A DNA stretch of 64,000 nucleotides from a virus: positions 1 to 64,000 of the IMG/VR virus record IMGVR_UViG_3300046507_000747; one strand, given 5' to 3'. The notes beneath the pieces were generated by a model. That model was not told where the DNA came from and made no database searches. It saw only the letters and a program-made list of their open reading frames with translations. Of this stretch, positions 1 through 7,692 are shown piece after piece. The position numbers and the translations under genes are program-made. Numbering within the stretch: position 1 is the first letter of the stretch; every line of letters begins with the position of its first letter.

Positions 1-1457
1 AGCCCCCCGGCCTGCTCCTCGCAACGCTCCTGACTGCCCGTGGCGGCCCACAGCTCCGTGTCGACGTCGCGCACGCCCCACAGGTGATCACTGATCTTCT
101 GCACCTCGAAGCGCGGCGGCGCGACCTTCCGCACCCGGTCGCTGTTCCACTCGCCCGGCTCGGTCATCGGGTTGTCCGGGCCGATCTTCCGGGAGATGTC
201 CCGGCCCTTGATCACCTTGTACTCGAACGAGCCGTCGGCGTGGGTCTGGCCGACGCCGACCACCACGGCGGTGCCCTTGGGTGCCTGCACGCTGGTGGCC
301 CACGCCTGGACGGCGTGCCGCACGCGGGTGCCGACGGGCAGCGGGGCATGCCGGGCGGCCTCCTGGCGGGCGCGCTCGTCGAACTCGGCGCGGTGCTCGG
401 CGCGGGCGCGGTCGCCGCTCTCCCGCAGCTGTGCGCGGGTCTCGTCGCTCAGGCCGAACCGGACCTTCACCGGGCCCTCGGGCAGCTCCTGGGGCGCCTC
501 ACCCCGGGTCTGTGCGGCGGTGACGCCCTCGGGCAGCGGGGAGGTGCGCCAGGCGTGCAGGCGCTTGCCGATGACGCGGCCGTCGGTCTCCCATCCGGCG
601 GCGCGGAGGGTGTCGCGGTAGGTGCGCAGGATCTTGCGGCGCTCGGCGTCGGGGAGGCTGTTCCACATGTCGACGCCGTCGACCAGGTGGCCGACCAGGA
701 CGGCGCTCTCGCGGGCGTAGATCACGAAGCCGGTGCCGAACGCGGTGTCATCCACCCCGTCATCACTCCGGTTCGACAGCTCAGCCGGGATGTGCCCGGC
801 GGCCACGAGGGCGCCGTACGCGTCGCGGACATTGGCGTTGTCGGCGTACTCGGCCGGGATGCCGAGGGTGTGACCGGCGGGGATCACCACGCCCTCAACG
901 GCCGGGCGGGCGGGGGCCGCTTCCGTCGGCTCCTCGGCGACCATGCACGGCCACTCCACCCCCGGGCGCTGGGGGGTGAGCACGTGGGTACGCGGCCCGC
1001 TGTTCGTGCTGAGTCCGTGAACGGTGATGACGCCGCTCGCGTCGTCGCGGGTGGTACCCGTACGGGTCTCGTGCGCGGCGAGGCGCTCGGCCTCCTGGCG
1101 GTCCACGTCCTTGTGCGCGTAGACCGTGCCGTCGGCGTCGATGATGTCCAGGTGGTACGTGTCCGCGTCCGTCCACCCGCTGGGGGCGGCGGCCTGCTCG
1201 GGGGTCTTCTCCTGGGGGATGCGGGCGATGATCGCGGTCTTCTTCCAGCGGCGCGGGGGCCGCTCCTCGTCGGTCTCGGTCGACTTCAGGTGCACGAGCA
1301 GGAAGCAGCGGGACGCCTCCTCGATCTTCGTCACCGTGGAGGTGATGCCGCCGTTCCACATGACGCGGTCGCCGACCTCCAGGTTCTGGGCCTCGTCGGC
1401 GGGCACCCAGCCCATGCCCTGGATGCGGGTCTTCTTCGCGTTCTCGGGGGTGGCCAT
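1..1457 (-). CDS. Hypothetical protein, C-terminus cut by window edge
   Basis: The frame is open from an ATG at 1457 to the left edge with no stop, giving about 485 codons. The start has a good AGGAGG ribosome site about 7 bases upstream. The protein begins MATPENAKKTRIQGMGWVPA and then runs as a charged soluble protein with no membrane segment. I recognise no family. Third codon positions are almost all G or C, as in a real Streptomyces-like gene, and the antisense frame is only its mirror. It has its own dyad promoter at 1499-1527, so it forms the first gene of a separate transcript. The C-terminus lies outside the window. Confidence 0.75.
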   Translation of the reverse strand, partial: MATPENAKKTRIQGMGWVPADEAQNLEVGDRVMWNGGITSTVTKIEEASRCFLLVHLKSTETDEERPPRRWKKTAIIARIPQEKTPEQAAAPSGWTDADTYHLDIIDADGTVYAHKDVDRQEAERLAAHETRTGTTRDDASGVITVHGLSTNSGPRTHVLTPQRPGVEWPCMVAEEPTEAAPARPAVEGVVIPAGHTLGIPAEYADNANVRDAYGALVAAGHIPAELSNRSDDGVDDTAFGTGFVIYARESAVLVGHLVDGVDMWNSLPDAERRKILRTYRDTLRAAGWETDGRVIGKRLHAWRTSPLPEGVTAAQTRGEAPQELPEGPVKVRFGLSDETRAQLRESGDRARAEHRAEFDERARQEAARHAPLPVGTRVRHAVQAWATSVQAPKGTAVVVGVGQTHADGSFEYKVIKGRDISRKIGPDNPMTEPGEWNSDRVRKVAPPRFEVQKISDHLWGVRDVDTELWAATGSQERCEEQAGG

Positions 1458-1498
1458 TGCGGGCCCTCCTTGTGTTCCTTGGCGGGTTGACATGCCCC

Positions 1499-1527
1499 AC
1501 ACTATAGCAACATCTGTTGCGTGTCTA
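1499..1527 (-). promoter_or_regulatory. Dyad promoter A
   Basis: Read on the minus strand: TAGACA, a 17-base spacer, then TAGTGT. The spacer holds the inverted repeat GCAACA-GA-TGTTGC (1507-1520). It lies about 40 bases upstream of the gene starting at 1457. Four related copies occur at 3894, 6168, 6895 and 20818. A repressor bound to the dyad would block RNA polymerase directly; this is inferred from the layout. Confidence 0.65.
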
Positions 1528-1543
1528 CTGGGTCCGGGAAGAC

Positions 1544-1574
1544 GACGGCCCGCCCCGGTGTGGGGCGGGCCGTC
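1544..1574 (-). terminator. Hairpin terminator between two transcripts
   Basis: A 13-bp perfect GC stem (GACGGCCCGCCCC / GGGGCGGGCCGTC) with a 5-base loop lies just past the stop of the gene at 1581-2675 and before promoter A. It lacks a strong T tract, as is common for actinobacterial terminators. Confidence 0.7.
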
Positions 1575-1580
1575 CGCAGG

Positions 1581-2675
1581 TCAGAGGGGCTTATTCAGCT
1601 TGGTCAGGGGGCGCGTCCACTCCTCCGCCGGGTCCAACGAGCGGGGCTTGCCGGGCAGGTTGGGGTCTCCCTTGTACAGACGGCGGGAGGCGGGGGCGCC
1701 CCGGCGGGTGTCCGCCAGAATGGTTGCGGTCTTCTCCCCGCCCTCCTCGCCGAAACCGACGATCTCACCTGCGTACAGGAACCCATCGACGGTCTTGAAC
1801 TCGGCTCGCTGCCCCTGCCGCCAACGGCGCCCCTTGCTGTCGTAGGCGTACGGCACCGGAGCGGCCTGCGGCTTCTCCTCGGCCTCCTCCGGGGCGCTGG
1901 CGGCCTCCTGTGGGGCTTCCTCGATCTCATCCTCATCGTGGATGCCGAGGGGGTTGTCGTCGGCGTCGTACTGCTCGGCCTCCGCCTTCGCGGCGCGTTC
2001 GGCGCGCAGCTTGCGCAGACGGGCGGGACGATCCGGCGCCGACCCGGTGATGTGAAACAGGTGGTGCTCGATGGCTGGGGCGGGCTCCTCGAAGGTCCAC
2101 CCGTTGGCGGTCAGCGCCTCCCGTACGGGGGTGATGCCCTCCTCATCGTCGAGGGCGATCCGGATGTGGTCGATCTGGTCGACGACGTCCACCCCCCACG
2201 GCCCAGGCGCGCCCTCCCGCAAGGCGCGGGCGACGCTGGCGGCCCCGGGCAGGCCCTTGGGGCGGGCGGGCAGCTCCTCGCGCCGGGTGACGTACAGAGA
2301 AGTGCTCACCCAGCCGCCGACGGTCCGGTACTGCGAGACCTCGACGGCGTAACGGGGGGCGAGTGCGGCAGCGTAGTCACGAATGCGCTGTTCTTCCTCG
2401 GGGTGTGGGGGCAGTTTGCCGAAGTCGTCGGCGCTGAGCCCGAGCCGCGAAAGGCGCCGATCCACACTGTCCCAGTCTTCACGCCAGCTCACGGAGATGG
2501 CGTTGCGGATGCCCGCCTTGCTGACCTTGGCTCCGGCACCGCTGCCCCCCATACGACCGGTGTAGCGGGCGAGCTTGAACCCGGCGCGGTTGAGGTGCGC
2601 GGCGACGTGCACGACGGTGGGGTTGCCCCCGGGCTTGCCCTTGGCCGCCGGGGCGGTGTCGTCGGTGGTGGCCAT
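1581..2675 (-). CDS. Hypothetical protein, 364 aa
   Basis: The ATG at 2675 has a CAGGAGGGCC ribosome site. The soluble protein has a basic N-terminal half (about residues 10-110) and a middle segment containing VVDQIDHIRIALDDEEG. A Glu/Ala-rich acidic linker covers about residues 215-260, and a basic C-terminal tail contains YAYDSKGRRWRQGQRAEF. I recognise no family. It follows the gene ending at 2733 on the same strand, separated by a hairpin at 2698-2722. A strong terminator follows it, so it is the last gene of the transcript driven by promoter B unless the hairpin stops most polymerase. Confidence 0.7.
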   Translation of the reverse strand: MATTDDTAPAAKGKPGGNPTVVHVAAHLNRAGFKLARYTGRMGGSGAGAKVSKAGIRNAISVSWREDWDSVDRRLSRLGLSADDFGKLPPHPEEEQRIRDYAAALAPRYAVEVSQYRTVGGWVSTSLYVTRREELPARPKGLPGAASVARALREGAPGPWGVDVVDQIDHIRIALDDEEGITPVREALTANGWTFEEPAPAIEHHLFHITGSAPDRPARLRKLRAERAAKAEAEQYDADDNPLGIHDEDEIEEAPQEAASAPEEAEEKPQAAPVPYAYDSKGRRWRQGQRAEFKTVDGFLYAGEIVGFGEEGGEKTATILADTRRGAPASRRLYKGDPNLPGKPRSLDPAEEWTRPLTKLNKPL

Positions 2676-2697
2676 GGCTGGCCCTCCTGGTACTAGG

Positions 2698-2722
2698 GGC
2701 CCCGCCCTGGGCGGGCGGGGCC
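2698..2722 (-). terminator. GC hairpin in the 2676-2732 gap
   Basis: GGCCCCGCCC pairs with GGGCGGGGCC around a 5-base loop, between the stop of one gene and the ribosome site of the next. It may give partial termination or protect the transcript end; no T tract follows. Confidence 0.5.
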
Positions 2723-2732
2723 GGACGGGGGT

Positions 2733-3860
2733 CTAGAACTTCGGCCAGCGCAGCGACAGGGCCTCGAAGGGCTTGCGCTCCTCGGCCTTGCACTTGGCCG
2801 TGTAGGCGTCGAACTCCTCCGTCTGGAACGAGGCGGAGTAGCGGAAGCGCGGCGCCCAGTCCTTGCCGCCGAGGTCGCGCTTAGCCTTGGCGAGCGCCTT
2901 CGGCTCCAGCTCGGCCAGCACCTCTTCGGTGTCCTTGCCGCGCTTGTGCGCGATGGCCTCGATCAGCCGCAGGGCATAGGCGCGGTCCCGAGCCTCATTG
3001 GCGGTGCGCTTGTCGCGGTCGAAGAAGAACGGCGTCATGGCGGGGTCGGCCGTCAGGATCTGCTCGATCCGCAGGTTCTTGTACCGCTCGGACAGGCCGT
3101 CGGTGGCCTCGATGACGGCCGTGCGCTCGGTCTCGATCCGACTGCCGTGCCGGTCGCGGAGGGGGCCGCCGTCAAGGGCGGTGATGCCCTTGGCGGTCTT
3201 GTCGGCCGCGCGCTGCGCCTGCACCTGCTCGCGCTCCTCGCGGGCCTTGGCCGCCTCCTCCTCGTCCGGCGTGAACATCTTGGTGGGGAGGGTCTTCTCA
3301 TCGCCGACCGGCGCCGAGGGGTAGCAGGTGGTACAGGCGCGCCATCCGGCGGCGGCAACGATCTCGGCCTCGGTCTTGCCGGAGTACCGGACCAGCCACG
3401 CGAACTGAGTGCGCTCCTCGCCCTTGTGGCACTGGGTGCACTCGGTGCCGTTGTGGGCGTGGCCGTCGTAGCTCTGGGCCAGGAAGACCCTGTTCCAGCC
3501 GCCCCGGCGCCGGTACTCGTCGGTGTACGGCTTGATCTCGGCCGCCAGGTCTTCCAGCTTCCGGGACGCCATGGCCCAGTTGGTCAGCAGGCGGTCGACC
3601 TCGCGGGCGGTGTAGCTCTCGGCCTCGGTGTAGGGGGCGCGAGCCTTGATGATGGCCAGCTCCCAGACGCGCTCAGGGGAGAGCTTGAAGATCGGGCCCC
3701 GCGCGCCACGCACCCGGCGGGGCTCGTCGCCGACCGCCTTGTGCAGGCTGACCACCAGGGCGAGACGGCTGGACTCGGCCTGCGCCTCCTTGTCCCAGAG
3801 CTTCGACAGCTCGGTGTCGATCTCGACCGGGGTCATCTCGGTCAGGGGCTTATCGGTCAT
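2733..3860 (-). CDS. Hypothetical protein with a possible zinc site, 375 aa
   Basis: The ATG at 3860 follows GAGGAGCACACACG. The N-terminal third is helical and charged. The middle carries NGTECTQCHKGEE, and about 40 residues later WRACTTCYP. This pair of CxxC motifs with a nearby His could bind one zinc ion. A Lys/Glu-rich helical segment follows. No known family was recognised, so the zinc role is inference from spacing only. It is the first gene behind promoter B (3894-3922). Confidence 0.7.
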   Translation of the reverse strand: MTDKPLTEMTPVEIDTELSKLWDKEAQAESSRLALVVSLHKAVGDEPRRVRGARGPIFKLSPERVWELAIIKARAPYTEAESYTAREVDRLLTNWAMASRKLEDLAAEIKPYTDEYRRRGGWNRVFLAQSYDGHAHNGTECTQCHKGEERTQFAWLVRYSGKTEAEIVAAAGWRACTTCYPSAPVGDEKTLPTKMFTPDEEEAAKAREEREQVQAQRAADKTAKGITALDGGPLRDRHGSRIETERTAVIEATDGLSERYKNLRIEQILTADPAMTPFFFDRDKRTANEARDRAYALRLIEAIAHKRGKDTEEVLAELEPKALAKAKRDLGGKDWAPRFRYSASFQTEEFDAYTAKCKAEERKPFEALSLRWPKF

Positions 3861-3893
3861 CGTGTGTGCTCCTCTTGGCGGGAAGGTGGCTCC

Positions 3894-3922
3894 ACTCTAA
3901 GGCATCAATCGTTGCCTGTCTA
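3894..3922 (-). promoter_or_regulatory. Dyad promoter B
   Basis: Minus strand: TAGACA, 17 bases, TAGAGT. The spacer holds an imperfect dyad, GCAACG-AT-TGATGC. It is 34 bases upstream of the 3860 start and just downstream of the terminator at 3941-3971. It belongs to the five-member family described in the findings. Confidence 0.65.
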
Positions 3923-3940
3923 CTCGGGCAGGGAAACGCT

Positions 3941-3971
3941 GGTGGCGCCGGGCTTCACGCCCGGCGCCACC
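3941..3971 (-). terminator. Hairpin terminator after the DUF262 gene
   Basis: GGTGGCGCCGGGC pairs perfectly with GCCCGGCGCCACC around a 5-base loop. It sits between the stop at 4000 and promoter B, cleanly dividing two transcripts. Confidence 0.7.
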
Positions 3972-3999
3972 GTAGGGGAGACCACTGACACGGCCCCGC

Positions 4000-4557
4000 T
4001 TACCTGTCGTCGTCCTCCTCGCCCTGGGGCAGGCCACCCGTGTTGAGCAGGCGGAACACCTCCCTCTCGGCCTCGATCGTCGGCACCGTCACCTCGTCGA
4101 AGGGGATCGAGCGCGCGGCGAACCGGTTCTGTCCGCGCTTCGAGAGCATCGAGAAGCGCACGTAGGGGCCGTCCTCGTTCTCCTCGTAGACGGCACTCAG
4201 GCTCTCCTCCGGCCACCACGTGCGTGGCGCGGGGAACTCGTCGCGCAGGAACATCACGACCGTCTCCCAGCGCTGCTTGCCGTCGATGACGGCGTACATG
4301 GGATTCCCGGGCGCGTAGGGCTCGTAGCCGGGCTCCTTGAACTGAGTGCCGCGCTTGTTGACCGTGATCGACCCGACCGACAGACCACGCAGGAGCGACA
4401 TGACCAGCCGCTGACGGCGACGCACCCCCCATACGGCCTGGCGCTGGTACGGCGGGGCGAGGTCGACGCTGCCCAGCATGTTCTCCAGGGAGTGCAGGCT
4501 GAGGTTCTTCAGATCGCGGTGCAGCTCGGCCAGCGGGGCCCACGTCTGGAGGCTCAC
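4000..4557 (-). CDS. Stand-alone DUF262-domain protein
   Basis: A 185-aa protein read from a GTG at 4557 that overlaps the upstream stop in a GTGA junction. A longer frame exists, but its extra N-terminus overlaps the upstream gene and has poor codon use. PPYQRQAVWGVRRRQRLVMS and YAVIDGKQRWETVVMFL match the DUF262 fold found at the N-terminus of GmrSD-type nucleases, where DGQQR is the hallmark; here it reads DGKQR. The family is ParB/Srx-like and linked to nucleotide-dependent DNA targeting. No DUF1524 HNH nuclease follows, so it may act with a partner, act as a regulator, or be a decoy. Last gene of the operon behind promoter C. Confidence 0.75.
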   Translation of the reverse strand: MSLQTWAPLAELHRDLKNLSLHSLENMLGSVDLAPPYQRQAVWGVRRRQRLVMSLLRGLSVGSITVNKRGTQFKEPGYEPYAPGNPMYAVIDGKQRWETVVMFLRDEFPAPRTWWPEESLSAVYEENEDGPYVRFSMLSKRGQNRFAARSIPFDEVTVPTIEAEREVFRLLNTGGLPQGEEDDDR

Positions 4558-5042
4558 TGTCCCGCTCCCTCGGCGACGGCCGCGCCGTTCTCCTCGCGGT
4601 AGGCGTGGACGAGGGAGGCGAACTCTTCCGGGTACTGCTCGGCCAGTACGCGCCGGGCGTGCTCCTCGGCCTCCTCCTGGAGTGCCTTGGCGCGCCCCTG
4701 GTCGGCCGCCTCCTGCCAGGCTCGGGCCTGGGACGGCAGCACGTAGTAGTGACCGTTCGGGCGGCCCAGCCACCCCGGCGCGCCGTGCTCCTCCCAGCCC
4801 TCGCCCGTGCGCTTGACCAGCGAACCGTCGGCAACCATGCCTGCCAGCAGGCGCTTCAAGTTGGCCTGATGGACGTGCCACATGGCGGTCTGGCCGTCGT
4901 AGACGTGCTCGATGTTGTAGACGCGGGTGACGACCAAGCGGGCGACGTCGGCGACGGTTCGCAGGGTGTCGGGGTACTTCTCCAGAGCGTTCAGGACGTC
5001 GTCGCGGGTGACGTCGATCCTCTCGTCGGGCTTAGCCGTCAT
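4554..5042 (-). CDS. Hypothetical, probable winged-helix protein, 162 aa
   Basis: The ATG at 5042 follows GGAAGGACCACC. An upstream extension in the same frame is rejected because it lies in another gene and is Pro/Ser-rich. LKRLLAGMVADGSLVKRTGEGW followed by GRPNGHYYVLP resembles the recognition-helix and wing region of winged-helix regulators. A helical Glu/Ala-rich C-terminus follows. DNA binding is inferred, not shown. The 4-bp overlap with the DUF262 gene suggests coupled translation and possibly a shared function. Confidence 0.7.
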   Translation of the reverse strand: MTAKPDERIDVTRDDVLNALEKYPDTLRTVADVARLVVTRVYNIEHVYDGQTAMWHVHQANLKRLLAGMVADGSLVKRTGEGWEEHGAPGWLGRPNGHYYVLPSQARAWQEAADQGRAKALQEEAEEHARRVLAEQYPEEFASLVHAYREENGAAVAEGAGQ

Positions 5043-5292
5043 GGTGGTCCTTCCAGGTGGCGATGGCCTCGCTGGCGGGGCCTGTGTGGTGGTGTCGGGT
5101 GGTGCGGGCGGCGATGGCGGCGAGGGCGCCCCGGCCGCTGCCCTGAACGGCCGGGACCGGGTCGGCGGGCCAGACGGTGCGGGTGTGGCGCTCAGAGTGG
5201 AAACCCTGGTTCTGGTGCGGCTCTCGGGTGCACAGCGTGCCGGGCTGCTCGGGATGCTCGGCACCGCAGGTCTCGGCGGCCGGGCCGCTCAC
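5032..5292 (-). CDS. Small Cys/His protein, 86 aa
   Basis: Starts at a GTG at 5292 overlapping the stop of the preceding gene (GTGA) and overlaps the next start by 11 bases. The sequence has CGAEHPEQPGTLCTREPHQN and later HSERH, a Cys/His pattern like a small zinc-binding protein in which bound water or nucleic acid is unknown. Proteins with a C..H...C..H layout are common as anonymous genes in Streptomyces and their phages. No function is assigned. Confidence 0.6.
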   Translation of the reverse strand: MSGPAAETCGAEHPEQPGTLCTREPHQNQGFHSERHTRTVWPADPVPAVQGSGRGALAAIAARTTRHHHTGPASEAIATWKDHHDG

Positions 5293-6119
5293 TTGCCCGA
5301 CTCCTTAGCGGCGGCGATGATCACGTCGAGGTGGCGGAGTGCCTCGACCTGCTGCTCGTCGGTGATGCGGCCGACGGCGTTGAGGCCGCAGATGTACACC
5401 TGCGTCCGCAGGAAGCCGTTCGCGTGCAGCCAGCGGGTCACCCCGATGACGGAGTTGCTGTAAGTCAGCTCGACCAGAGGCTCGCCCGCGATCTTGTTGA
5501 GTCCGGCGACAGCCTCCTTGACCGGGACCAGGCGGGCGGCCTCGGACTCTCGTTCAGCCTTGCTGGCGGCGTCGCGGGCCTCCTGCTCGGCGACGGCGGC
5601 GGTGTAGGCGGCCTGCCACTCGCCGAACTGGGGGTGAGCGGCCAGCTTCTGGCGCAGCTCCTCGACGGTGCCGAGGCGGCCGACCTCCCGGGAGGCAGAG
5701 TTGAGCATGAGGCGCTGCGGCTCGTGGAGCTGGTACGGAGTGCCGAACTCGGCCAGGTTGGCATGCCAGTTGCCCCGGGGCAGGTCGACCCACTTCACGA
5801 CGATGGACCTGGCGCTCTTGGAGAGCACCCGCACGAGGTGGGTGCGCGGATGGCGCATGAGGATGTCGCGGGCGGTGTGGGTGCGCAGGGCGTTGCCGTA
5901 CGCGTCGTCCTCGACGACGACGAGGATGTCGTCGACCTCGACGTCGGCGGCGGCCTCGACGGGCGGGATGAGCAGCTCGGCGGCCAGGTTGCCGCGCCGG
6001 GCACCGTGGCGCTTCTCGTTGTTCTCCGGGTCGTGCGGGAAGAGCGAGGAGAAGATCGTGCGGCTGAGGTGCTCGGCGATGCGGTAGGGCTCGACGGCCT
6101 CGGTGGTCTCGGTGCTCAT
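5289..6119 (-). CDS. Hypothetical protein, 276 aa
   Basis: The ATG at 6119 follows GGAGAACACC. The first half contains VDDILVVVEDDAYGNALRTHTARDILM and RSIVVKWVDLPRGNWHANLAEF. A Lys/Glu/Ala helix covers about residues 165-205, and the C-terminal region contains RITDEQQVEALRHLDVIIAAAKES. There are no Cys motifs and no membrane segments, and no family was recognised. It heads a four-gene coupled operon (6119 to 4000) expressed from promoter C. Confidence 0.7.
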   Translation of the reverse strand: MSTETTEAVEPYRIAEHLSRTIFSSLFPHDPENNEKRHGARRGNLAAELLIPPVEAAADVEVDDILVVVEDDAYGNALRTHTARDILMRHPRTHLVRVLSKSARSIVVKWVDLPRGNWHANLAEFGTPYQLHEPQRLMLNSASREVGRLGTVEELRQKLAAHPQFGEWQAAYTAAVAEQEARDAASKAERESEAARLVPVKEAVAGLNKIAGEPLVELTYSNSVIGVTRWLHANGFLRTQVYICGLNAVGRITDEQQVEALRHLDVIIAAAKESGK

Positions 6120-6167
6120 GGTGTTCTCCAGGCGGCGGGATGGCGGGGCGTTGCTTCAACGAGGCCC

Positions 6168-6198
6168 ACTCTAGCGCAACAGCTGTTGCCCATGTCAA
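6168..6198 (-). promoter_or_regulatory. Dyad promoter C
   Basis: Minus strand: a perfect TTGACA, 19 bases, TAGAGT. The spacer holds the fully palindromic 14-mer GCAACAGCTGTTGC (6176-6189). It is the cleanest member of the family and lies about 50 bases upstream of the start at 6119. Confidence 0.75.
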
Positions 6199-6230
6199 GC
6201 AGTTCCATCAACACCCGCTAAACGAGCAGG

Positions 6231-6767
6231 TCAGACGGCCTTCGCGGGCTCGTACACGTACCAGCCGTACTCGATGGGCGTGTCCGTGAGCCGGACGAAG
6301 TCGCGCATGGCAGGACTGGAGTACCGCCCGACCCGGGGATAGCCGTCCTCGTCGGCGGCGACCGAGCACCAGTGCTCGGAGTCCCACTCGTAGACCTCGG
6401 GGGCGCTCCCGTTGCGCCAGTGCATCACGACACGGTCGCCGACGGCGGGTTCGTCAGGGATGACGCAGGGCGGGACGTCGGGCACCTCGTCGATCATCGA
6501 CTGTGGCAGGCGGGTGCGGAAGACGCGCACCGTGGTGTCGCCGCCCGGGAAGTAGGGGCGCACGGTGTGGCCGCCGTGAACATGGCGGAGGGTGAGGGCG
6601 TGTGTCGTCGTGACGTCGTTCAGCCGTTCCGGCAATTCGACGACGACGTGATTCTTGAACGTCGGGCTGGCGATTACACAGCCGGGGGTGAGTTCCTCGA
6701 CGCGGATCTTTTCCAGGTCGCTGGATTCAAGATCGGAAATGCACTTGCTGAGGGAAATGGTGTCCAT
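6231..6767 (-). CDS. Hypothetical protein, 178 aa
   Basis: The ATG at 6767 follows CAGGAGTCCCCGCC. The protein looks like mixed beta structure with many aromatic residues: VGDRVVMHWRNGSAPEVYEW and IEYGWYVYEP. There are no membrane segments and no recognisable motif. It is a single-gene transcript behind promoter D with a 5' leader of roughly 120 bases. No strong terminator is visible between its stop and promoter C. Confidence 0.7.
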   Translation of the reverse strand: MDTISLSKCISDLESSDLEKIRVEELTPGCVIASPTFKNHVVVELPERLNDVTTTHALTLRHVHGGHTVRPYFPGGDTTVRVFRTRLPQSMIDEVPDVPPCVIPDEPAVGDRVVMHWRNGSAPEVYEWDSEHWCSVAADEDGYPRVGRYSSPAMRDFVRLTDTPIEYGWYVYEPAKAV

Positions 6768-6894
6768 GGCGGGGACTCCTGACGGTGAAGGACTGGCGGG
6801 TGCCCTTTACTCGGTCGCCGGAATGTTCACGCTATGCGCTGGACCATGGCGGCGGTCAGCGCGAAGTGTTTACAACTCCGACGACAACGCCCCC

Positions 6895-6925
6895 ACTCTA
6901 GCGCACCAATTGTTGCGCGTGTCAA
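6895..6925 (-). promoter_or_regulatory. Dyad promoter D
   Basis: Minus strand: TTGACA, 19 bases, TAGAGT, with the near-palindrome GCAACAATTGGTGC in the spacer. It has the same layout as promoter C. Confidence 0.7.
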
Positions 6926-6953
6926 GAGCGGAGGCGGTCCACCGGGGGAGGGG

Positions 6954-7493
6954 TCAGCGGGCGCCCGCTGCCCACGCCGCGCGCGGGTCGACGACGGGCC
7001 TCTTTGGCGTGGGGAGGTACCAACGGCACCACATGCGCTTGCCGTTGAGGCCGGGCCCGTGGTCGACGCCGATGCCGTCGGAGCGCATGGCGATGAGCAG
7101 CAGGCCGCGCCCGTTCTCGGCGTCCTCGTCCATGTCGAGGAGCTGGTCGGCGGCCGTGGCCGGGTCCGGCAGGACGGGGATGTGGACGCCGTCTATGTCG
7201 TGTACGCCGAGTTCCACGTACCGGCGGCGCATGCCGAGGACGTTGCACTCGACGTGGAACCAGCGACGCAGGCGGGGGTCCTTGGCGTGTCGGATGGCGT
7301 TACCGGCCAGCTCGGATAAACACAGCTCGGCGGCCTCGGCGATGTCGCCGTCGAGCTGGCTGCGGTAGACCACAGAGCGGAACTCCTCGCGGGCGTGGCG
7401 GACGCTCGCTTGGTCAAGGGGGTAGAAGCTGCGGTATCTCAGGTGCCTGAGAGGACCCAGAGGTGGCGGCCCCGGGCTGAGCGGGGAGTGCAT
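6954..7493 (-). CDS. Anti-sigma-type HATPase (serine kinase-like) protein
   Basis: A 179-aa protein with the GHKL ATPase signatures ELAGNAIRHAKD (N box) and ENGRGLLLI (G2-like box), separated by a D-rich segment. This is the layout of the RsbW/SpoIIAB-like ATP-binding regulators abundant in Streptomyces, which phosphorylate or sequester regulators. The ATG at 7493 has GGGAG six bases upstream; a GTG at 7535 is possible but less likely. It diverges from the Scr1-like gene at 7693, and proteins of these families are often neighbours in Streptomyces chromosomes. The partner sigma or anti-anti-sigma factor is not in the window. Confidence 0.8.
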   Translation of the reverse strand: MHSPLSPGPPPLGPLRHLRYRSFYPLDQASVRHAREEFRSVVYRSQLDGDIAEAAELCLSELAGNAIRHAKDPRLRRWFHVECNVLGMRRRYVELGVHDIDGVHIPVLPDPATAADQLLDMDEDAENGRGLLLIAMRSDGIGVDHGPGLNGKRMWCRWYLPTPKRPVVDPRAAWAAGAR

Positions 7494-7580
7494 GTGTAAC
7501 TCCCGTTGCAAGATGGGCAGGTGAGACCTACTCACACCGATGCGGTACCTGGCGCAAGCGGGTTGTTACCCACCGTCGCG

Positions 7581-7620
7581 GAGAATTCTCTCGTACGCAA
7601 GCCCTGAGCGGAGAATTCTC
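7581..7620. promoter_or_regulatory. Two GAGAATTCTC palindromes, 30 bp apart
   Basis: Perfect 10-bp palindromes lie at 7581-7590 and 7611-7620, each inside the longer repeat CGGAGAATTCTCTC. The 30-bp period puts them on the same DNA face in the divergent region between 7493 and 7693. A third copy is at 14172-14181. They probably bind the adjacent helix-turn-helix regulator. Confidence 0.6.
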
Positions 7621-7692
7621 TCTACCGTGTGTTGGTCCAGGAGGGCTGCGAGGGTGCACACTGTGGGCCAGCACGCCAACTGGGGAGGACAC

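Noticed and set aside
84-1490. Long plus-strand open frame opposite the first gene
   Set aside because: Its codons mirror the minus-strand gene, amino-acid content is Gly/Val/Ala/Leu-heavy as in antisense frames of GC-rich genes, and it has no ribosome site.
4605-6221. 538-aa plus-strand open frame across four coupled minus-strand genes
   Set aside because: It spans gene junctions of the real operon and reads through the dyad promoter region; composition is antisense-like.
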